A DNA stretch of 64,000 bases from RGIG4608 sp045606265. Its GTDB lineage: Bacteria > Bacillota > Clostridia > Oscillospirales > CAG-272. The DNA lies in contig JAZURO010000233.1 of the NCBI GenBank assembly GCA_045606265.1, forward strand, positions 10,817-74,816, in the 5' to 3' direction. Shown here piece after piece: positions 59,079 to 64,000 of this stretch (its first letter is position 1; each line of letters starts with the position of its first letter). The notes beneath the pieces are model-generated. The model was given only the letters and a program-made list of their open reading frames with translations, did no database searches and was not told the origin of the DNA. A program made the position numbers and the translations under genes.

Positions 59079-61433
59079 CTATTTGTAAAACTCTTGTGTA
59101 TATCTTACAGCGCTCATTGCATCAGCACCATAAAAATCAGCGCCCATTTGCTTTGCATATTCTTCGTTAAGAACTGCGCCTCCAACCATAATATTTATAT
59201 CAGGGCTATATTCTTTCAATTTGGCAATAGTTACTTTCATCGCATCAAGAGTGGTAGTCATTAACGCAGAAAGTGCGACTAATTTACAGTCATAAAGTTT
59301 TACTGCATCTAATACTCTTTGAGGAGATATATCTTTACCCAAATCATATACTGTAAAGCCATAACTTTCCAATAGCAGCTTAACTATATTCTTTCCTATA
59401 TCGTGTATATCTCCCTTAACGGTAGCAAGAATAACTGCATTTCCGTTCAAATTACCTTGAGGGATTTTTGTCTTGATAATACTGAATGCAGTACTTGCAC
59501 ACTCAGCACTGTTAAGAAGCTGTGGTAAATATATCTCGCCTCTTTCAAATAATTCTCCAACCTTGTTCAAAGCGGGAATGACTTCATTGTTAATCAAATC
59601 AAGAGGTTCAGTATTTTCTAATGCGTTAACCGTTTTTTTCTTTGAATGATCTATCAATCCACGTTCAATTACATCTCTTAAAGAATAATCAGAACTTTGA
59701 GTAGTCGTTTGAATACCGATTTGTTTCTGTGATGAATATCCTATAAAATCGGCACAAGAACTATCAATGCCCGAAAGTGCGCAGAAAGAGTAGTAAGCAT
59801 CCATAATCTCTTTATGTAGTGGATTAACTATTGCGCAAGAGAGCCCCTTTTGCAGTGCCATTGTTAAAAATGCCGAATTAATAATGGCCCTGTTAGGTAA
59901 ACCAAAGGATATGTTAGAAATTCCAAGACTTGTTTTAAGCCCCATTTTGGTCAATCTATCAACTGTTTCAAGCGTAACTGCTGCGTTCTTATCATTAGAC
60001 GATATTGTTAAAGCCAAGGGGTCGAAAACAATATTTTTTTCATCAATTCCAAATCCGTTTGCATACTCGATTATTCTTTTTGCAATTTGAATTCTTCCTT
60101 CGGCGGTATCGGGTATTCCGTTGTTGTCAAGAGTTAGTGCAATTACTACACCTCCATATTTTTTCACGAGAGGGAATACTTTCTCCATAATGTCAGAATC
60201 ACCGTTAACTGAGTTTATCATCGGTTTACCGTTATATACTCTCATAGCTTTTTCAAGAGCTGTCGGATTAGAAGAGTCCAACTGCAAGGGAAGATCACAC
60301 ACCGATTGCAAAGCCACTACCGTGTTTGGTAAAACTGTGGGCTCATCTATACTCGGTAAACCTACATTCACATCAAGAATATGAACTCCCGCATCAGCTT
60401 GATCTAACCCAAGTTTTACAAGGTAATTTATATCCTCATTATGCAAAGCTTCTTTGAGAATGGGCTTTCCTGTAGGATTTATTCTCTCACCAATCAATAT
60501 GGGATATGTGCCTATTTCCACAACGGAAGCAAAAGAAGAAACAACGGTATTATTCTTATTCTCATTATCATTCAAGGGAATACCATGTGTTTTATTCACA
60601 GTTTTTTGAATATATTCGGGATTTGTTCCACAGCACCCACCAAGTATATTTGCTCCGGCCTTAGCTAATTGTACAGCATAGTCTGAAAAAACATCAGCAT
60701 TCATTAAATATTCCGTTTTTCCGTTAATTATGTCAGGAAGACCTGCATTAGGATTAGCAATAATAGGGAGAGAAGAACATTTTCTGATTCTTTCAATTAA
60801 ATGAATCATTTTATCTGGACCCAATGAACAATTTATGCCAAGTGCAGTCACTCCCAACCCTTCAAGCATAGCTACCATCACCTCGGGTGTGGCTCCCGTG
60901 AGCATCTTACCGTATTCGTCATACACATTTGTAACAAAAATTGGAAGATCACTATTTTCTTTTGCTGCAATAACCGCCGCTTTGGTTTCATAGGAATCCG
61001 TCATGGTTTCAATTATTATCAAATCTACTCCCAATTCACGTGCTATACGTATATTTTTTGCAAATACTTCAACTGCATCTTCAAAAGATATATCACCAAT
61101 AGGTTCAAGAAATCTTCCAAGAGGGCCTATATCAAAAGCAACAAAAGAATTATCAAACTCGCACTTTGCAGCATTTGCACAATTAATTGCAGCTTTAATA
61201 AGCTCGTCATAATTTTGGTGTTTAAGACAATTCACTCCAAATGTATTGGTAGTAATTATATTCGCACCCGCTTGAAGATATTTACGGTGCATATCTATAA
61301 TGACGTCAGGATGCTGAATATTCCAAAATTCAGGTACTTCTCCGGATTTTAGTCCGACATGTTGAAGCATAGTACCCATTCCACCGTCAAAATATATTCT
61401 TTTTTGCTTTATTATTTCACAAATATTACTCAT
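59079..61433 (-). CDS. metH: Cobalamin-dependent methionine synthase, core without the activation domain
   Basis: A 784-residue protein with three modules: the homocysteine-binding domain (about 1-285; zinc cysteines in GINCS and GGCCGT), the pterin-binding TIM barrel (about 300-560, GERINPTGKP), and the cobalamin-binding cap and Rossmann domain (about 575-784, with DIHDIGKNIV bearing the axial His). The AdoMet-binding reactivation domain of full-length MetH (about 1200 residues) is missing and is encoded by the next gene upstream. It methylates homocysteine to methionine. Start ATG 61433 follows an AAGGAG site. Confidence 0.95.
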   Translation of the reverse strand: MSNICEIIKQKRIYFDGGMGTMLQHVGLKSGEVPEFWNIQHPDVIIDMHRKYLQAGANIITTNTFGVNCLKHQNYDELIKAAINCANAAKCEFDNSFVAFDIGPLGRFLEPIGDISFEDAVEVFAKNIRIARELGVDLIIIETMTDSYETKAAVIAAKENSDLPIFVTNVYDEYGKMLTGATPEVMVAMLEGLGVTALGINCSLGPDKMIHLIERIRKCSSLPIIANPNAGLPDIINGKTEYLMNADVFSDYAVQLAKAGANILGGCCGTNPEYIQKTVNKTHGIPLNDNENKNNTVVSSFASVVEIGTYPILIGERINPTGKPILKEALHNEDINYLVKLGLDQADAGVHILDVNVGLPSIDEPTVLPNTVVALQSVCDLPLQLDSSNPTALEKAMRVYNGKPMINSVNGDSDIMEKVFPLVKKYGGVVIALTLDNNGIPDTAEGRIQIAKRIIEYANGFGIDEKNIVFDPLALTISSNDKNAAVTLETVDRLTKMGLKTSLGISNISFGLPNRAIINSAFLTMALQKGLSCAIVNPLHKEIMDAYYSFCALSGIDSSCADFIGYSSQKQIGIQTTTQSSDYSLRDVIERGLIDHSKKKTVNALENTEPLDLINNEVIPALNKVGELFERGEIYLPQLLNSAECASTAFSIIKTKIPQGNLNGNAVILATVKGDIHDIGKNIVKLLLESYGFTVYDLGKDISPQRVLDAVKLYDCKLVALSALMTTTLDAMKVTIAKLKEYSPDINIMVGGAVLNEEYAKQMGADFYGADAMSAVRYTQEFYK

Positions 61434-61449
61434 GGTGAACTCCTTGGAT

Positions 61450-62037
61450 TTACGTAATTCCTATAACAGCGGTTATAGACTTTGTCGGTATCATTAATAA
61501 ATCGTTAGAAAGGTTTATTCCGATGCTATCTTTTGCGAATAGTATATTAAGCAAATATGCTTGAAATTCTAATGGAAAATCTGCATATCCCGGACTAAAT
61601 CGTTTAGTTACATTAAGACCTTCACATATTTTTGACGAAATATAATCCATATAACTTTCAATTCCTGCAGAAGCAATTGCATCAATGTAGAATGATAATT
61701 TTGGGCTTTGAATTGCAGACCTGTTGATCAATTTATCAACCTCAATTCCTGCACTAACCGCTAAAAAAATAACTTCTTCAGATCCCTGTAAAACTGTTGC
61801 AAGAGATGGAGAATATACAGAGTACTTACCAAAACAGCACAAAGAATTTTCATATTTATACGCCATTTTTGTATATGCAAATCTGTAATGTGCACATTCT
61901 TGGTATTTATCAATACACTTAATTACATCGCTACTATCAATACTGACGCCTTTACCGAGACGTGCCGACAGTTCTATTTTATTTATTTCTACTAAATCAA
62001 CGGAAGTGCTCCCGAAAATAACGTTTTTATTCATCAT
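61450..62037 (-). CDS. MetH activation domain as a separate protein
   Basis: A 195-residue protein with the AdoMet-binding reactivation motif RFSPGYADFPLEFQ (equivalent to the RxxPGY signature of the MetH C-terminal domain) and an IPTKSITAVIGI end. It should reductively methylate oxidised cobalamin in the neighbouring core. The start overlaps the metF stop in an ATGA arrangement (62037-62034). It lies 16 bp upstream of metH. The separate arrangement is known from some Clostridia. Confidence 0.85.
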   Translation of the reverse strand: MMNKNVIFGSTSVDLVEINKIELSARLGKGVSIDSSDVIKCIDKYQECAHYRFAYTKMAYKYENSLCCFGKYSVYSPSLATVLQGSEEVIFLAVSAGIEVDKLINRSAIQSPKLSFYIDAIASAGIESYMDYISSKICEGLNVTKRFSPGYADFPLEFQAYLLNILFAKDSIGINLSNDLLMIPTKSITAVIGIT

Positions 62038-62897
62038 CTGATTATATCCCAAAGATTATTTTGAATTTCTTTTGCCACGTCCGACTTATTCATAGAATAG
62101 ATATGTACAGCATTAATTCCATTTGAATAAATATCGATTGCTTGATTTATTGTATATTCAATACTTGCTTTTCTGAAAGAAAGAGGATCATTGGAAAATC
62201 TATCAACTATTTTCAGAAATTTATCCGGAAGGGCATTGCCTGAAAGATAAACTATACGTTCAAGCTGTGACATAGCAGTTATGGGCATAAGTCCTGCAAC
62301 TATGGGAACGTTTATACCAATATTTTGAGTGTTTTCTAAAAAAGAATAGAAAATACTATTATCAAAAAACATCTGTGTGGTCAAAAAATCACAACCGTGT
62401 TCAACTTTTAATTTGAGATATTCCAAATCACTCTTTACTGTTGCGCTTTCCGGATGTGATTCAGGATAGCAAGCTCCACCAATGCAAAAACCACCTTTAG
62501 CTTTAATAGCATCTATTAGCTCATATGCATACTTAAAATCAGGTGCTTTTTCATCAGCAACACTATTTACTCTGTCTCCTCTTAAAGCAAGAATATTGTT
62601 AATTCCAAGAGCTTTAAGTTTATTGAGTTCATTTTCGATCTGAGCTTTATTGGAAGAAATGCACGAAAGATGTGCCAAAGAAGTGACACCGTATGATTGT
62701 ACCTCTTGAGCTATTTTTGATGTATATTCGGAGGTGCCGCCTCCTGCTCCGTAAGTAACACTCATATAAGAGGGATTAAGTGCAGCGATTTCTTTAACTG
62801 CATTTGAAATAATATCATACTTATCAGTTGTTTTTGGAGGGAAAACCTCAAATGATAACGATGGCTTTGAATCCTTTATTATATCAACAATTCTCAT
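62034..62897 (-). CDS. metF: Methylenetetrahydrofolate reductase
   Basis: A 287-residue FAD enzyme that makes 5-methyl-tetrahydrofolate, the methyl donor for metH. The TIM-barrel motifs are present: SLSFEVFPPKT, SVTYGAGGGT, HLSC, LALRGDR, and FLTTQMFFDN. ATG 62897 follows GGAGATAT; it begins 13 bp after the fliB-like gene. No SAM riboswitch, T-box or B12 riboswitch is visible anywhere in this operon. Confidence 0.95.
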   Translation of the reverse strand: MRIVDIIKDSKPSLSFEVFPPKTTDKYDIISNAVKEIAALNPSYMSVTYGAGGGTSEYTSKIAQEVQSYGVTSLAHLSCISSNKAQIENELNKLKALGINNILALRGDRVNSVADEKAPDFKYAYELIDAIKAKGGFCIGGACYPESHPESATVKSDLEYLKLKVEHGCDFLTTQMFFDNSIFYSFLENTQNIGINVPIVAGLMPITAMSQLERIVYLSGNALPDKFLKIVDRFSNDPLSFRKASIEYTINQAIDIYSNGINAVHIYSMNKSDVAKEIQNNLWDIIR

Positions 62898-62910
62898 ATA
62901 TATCTCCGTT

Positions 62911-63789
62911 TTATTTGGAAAACAATGCTTTGATTTTATCAGTATTTTCTTGCGAATATTCAATTTCTTCGGAAACAATTCTTGCTATCTCATAAAGATC
63001 ATACTCTTTAGACAAAGCTGAGATAAGACCGGTACAAAATATAGCAAATGATAAAGAAGCAAAGAATTCATCATAATCACTCGCTTCAGAACAATGACGA
63101 TAAACATAATACGCAAGTATTCTGCTTAACTCATCAGAAAAAGATCTGTTCCATACTAACCGTTTCGCCTTTAATAATAATTCCTTGTGGTCTTCTACCA
63201 AATACTCCAAAGTAGGCATAATTTTAGCAAAATTATATCTATACAAAAATACGTCAAAATAGTCGTACATCATTTCAACTTTACCGTCAATTTGAACCGT
63301 GTTATCTTTGAGCATTTTGAATACAGTTTTGCGTTTATCTATGGCATTAAATTCAGACTTTGTTAGTGGTTCATTATTAGATCCAATTTCAATCATCTGA
63401 TCAAAACAATCAGAATTTATTATCAATTTGCAAGCTTCTTCACAACACATTCCAAGACCAATCTCTTTGCCACGATTGGTATAATTATAGAAACGGGGAT
63501 GCTCTCGGCAAATATCACAAATATATTCCTCGCCACAGTTTATAATGATATTGCAAAGTCCTTTGCTGTTAAGATGTGGACATCTGTTATTTGAGGTTAA
63601 AACAAAGTGCGGAGAATCACTATAATCTATACTTTTGCTAATTGTCTCAGAATATGGGTGAGACAGGGACTCATATTTATGTAAAGTATTGGAATCAATA
63701 TCAATTTCCCAATTAATACAGCATGAGTTTTTACAATCTTGAGCAGAGCATTTGAAATAATTATAATACTTGGGTGCGTAAATCTTCAT
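62911..63789 (-). CDS. FliB-like (flagellin lysine N-methylase family) Cys-cluster protein
   Basis: A 292-residue protein with an N-terminal cysteine cluster (FKCSAQDCKNSCCINW, then RCPHLNSKGLCNI, YICDICREHPRFYN and GLGMCCEEACKLI). This pattern is shared by FliB, which methylates lysines in flagellin, and related YkgJ-type proteins. The C-terminal half (about 150-292) is helical, with a LVWNRSFSDELSRILAYYVYRHC segment. No flagellar gene is in the window, and it leads the methionine operon, whose SAM precursor it could consume; substrate unknown. GAGAGG precedes the ATG. Confidence 0.78.
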   Translation of the reverse strand: MKIYAPKYYNYFKCSAQDCKNSCCINWEIDIDSNTLHKYESLSHPYSETISKSIDYSDSPHFVLTSNNRCPHLNSKGLCNIIINCGEEYICDICREHPRFYNYTNRGKEIGLGMCCEEACKLIINSDCFDQMIEIGSNNEPLTKSEFNAIDKRKTVFKMLKDNTVQIDGKVEMMYDYFDVFLYRYNFAKIMPTLEYLVEDHKELLLKAKRLVWNRSFSDELSRILAYYVYRHCSEASDYDEFFASLSFAIFCTGLISALSKEYDLYEIARIVSEEIEYSQENTDKIKALFSK

Positions 63790-63819
63790 AAAAACCTCTC
63801 TATAAGTTACTTAAAATAT

Positions 63820-63848
63820 ATTTTATCATATATATTACAATTTTTCAA
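63820..63848 (-). promoter_or_regulatory. Promoter of the fliB-like/metF/metH operon
   Basis: On the minus strand, TTGAAA at 63848-63843 and TAAAAT at 63825-63820, spacer 17 bp. The leader is only about 25 nt long, so no riboswitch fits in it. Confidence 0.68.
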
Positions 63849-63866
63849 TATTTTTTCAAAAACCTC

Positions 63867-63895
63867 TTGATTTTTTTGTTTTTATGTGATATAAT
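63867..63895 (+). promoter_or_regulatory. Promoter of tRNA-Trp (extended -10)
   Basis: TTGATT at 63867-63872 and TATAAT at 63890-63895, 17-bp spacer, with TGA before the -10 hexamer. Confidence 0.75.
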
Positions 63896-63924
63896 GTCAA
63901 AGTCGTCAATAGGCGGCACAATAT

Positions 63925-64000
63925 AGGGGTATAGCTCAGCTGGTAGAGTACCGGTCTCCAAAACCGTGGGTCGCGGGTTCGAATCCTCCTGCCCCTGCCA
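63925..64000 (+). tRNA. tRNA-Trp (anticodon CCA)
   Basis: A complete 76-nt cloverleaf with an encoded CCA end. Acceptor AGGGGTA/TGCCCCT, D-stem GCTC/GAGT, anticodon loop CTCCAAA (anticodon CCA at 34-36), T-loop TTCGAAT. The first anticodon-stem pair (27-43) is C-U and the second T-stem pair (50-64) is C-C, both mismatched. Otherwise normal for tRNA-Trp. The gene ends exactly at the window edge. Confidence 0.95.

Overview
The window reads as a low-GC, densely packed stretch of chromosome from a spore-forming anaerobe of the Clostridia (Bacillota). Evidence: the forespore sigma factor SigG, strong GGAGG ribosome binding sites, TTGACA/TATAAT promoters and Firmicutes gene orders (clpX-clpP-tig; miaB-ricA-mutS-mutL as in Bacillus; lepB-rbgA-rnhB-yraN; trmK-nif3; greA-lysS; uvrB-uvrA). 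I cannot place it below class. I see no insertion sequence, prophage, CRISPR array or rRNA. Nearly all genes are housekeeping, most transcription units end in clear hairpin terminators, and coding density is high.

Layout. 1-498: start of a CNNM/CorC-type membrane protein on the minus strand behind an unusually structured leader of about 195 nt. 499-4629: cysteine desulfidase-like protein and an M16 metalloprotease. 4665-6293: esterase, a ferritin-like helical protein and a DUF1858 protein. 6337-10807: trmK, a Nif3-like protein, a metallophosphoesterase-like protein without its metal ligands, an RlmD-type rRNA methylase and a membrane-anchored M28 peptidase. 10959-13669: an E2-acyltransferase-like protein without its catalytic His, then sigG and an uncharacterised Cys-rich protein. 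13707-17848 (minus): clpX, clpP, tig, metallophosphoesterase. 18172-23061 (minus): lepB to thrC operon. 23298-32810: NfeD/SPFH pair, rsmE, a CdaR-like regulator, S41 protease, greA, lysS, dxs and a small DtxR-type regulator. 32841-37058 (minus): LRR protein, acyl-ACP thioesterase, MazF without a visible antitoxin, topoisomerase III. 37350-48238: miaB, ricA-like, mutS, mutL, tgt, glyS, acyl-CoA synthetase. 48283-49066 (minus): ASCH protein and rnhA. 49214-56733: two COG0523-type metal GTPase genes, a YdcF/SanA-like protein, uvrB, uvrA. 56774-63789: DUF4358 and SGNH proteins, a cysteine synthase with an apparent AUU start, and a methionine operon (fliB-like, metF, separate MetH activation domain, short metH). 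63925-64000: tRNA-Trp.

How the parts work together. Several groups form pathways: methyl-folate to methionine (metF, metH core, activation protein) beside cysteine synthase, with a cysteine desulfidase-like protein at the other end; mismatch and excision repair (mutSL, uvrBA); protein quality control (tig, clpXP); isoprenoid precursor synthesis (dxs); translation and RNA modification (trmK, rlmD, rsmE, miaB, tgt, glyS, lysS).

The most unusual items are the CNNM leader RNA with two mutually exclusive pairings, the COG0523/DUF1980-like fusion beside a His-rich COG0523 GTPase, two enzyme-like proteins whose catalytic residues are replaced, a ribosome-binding-site hairpin before the LRR gene, and the apparent AUU start of cysK. 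None is proven novel from sequence alone.
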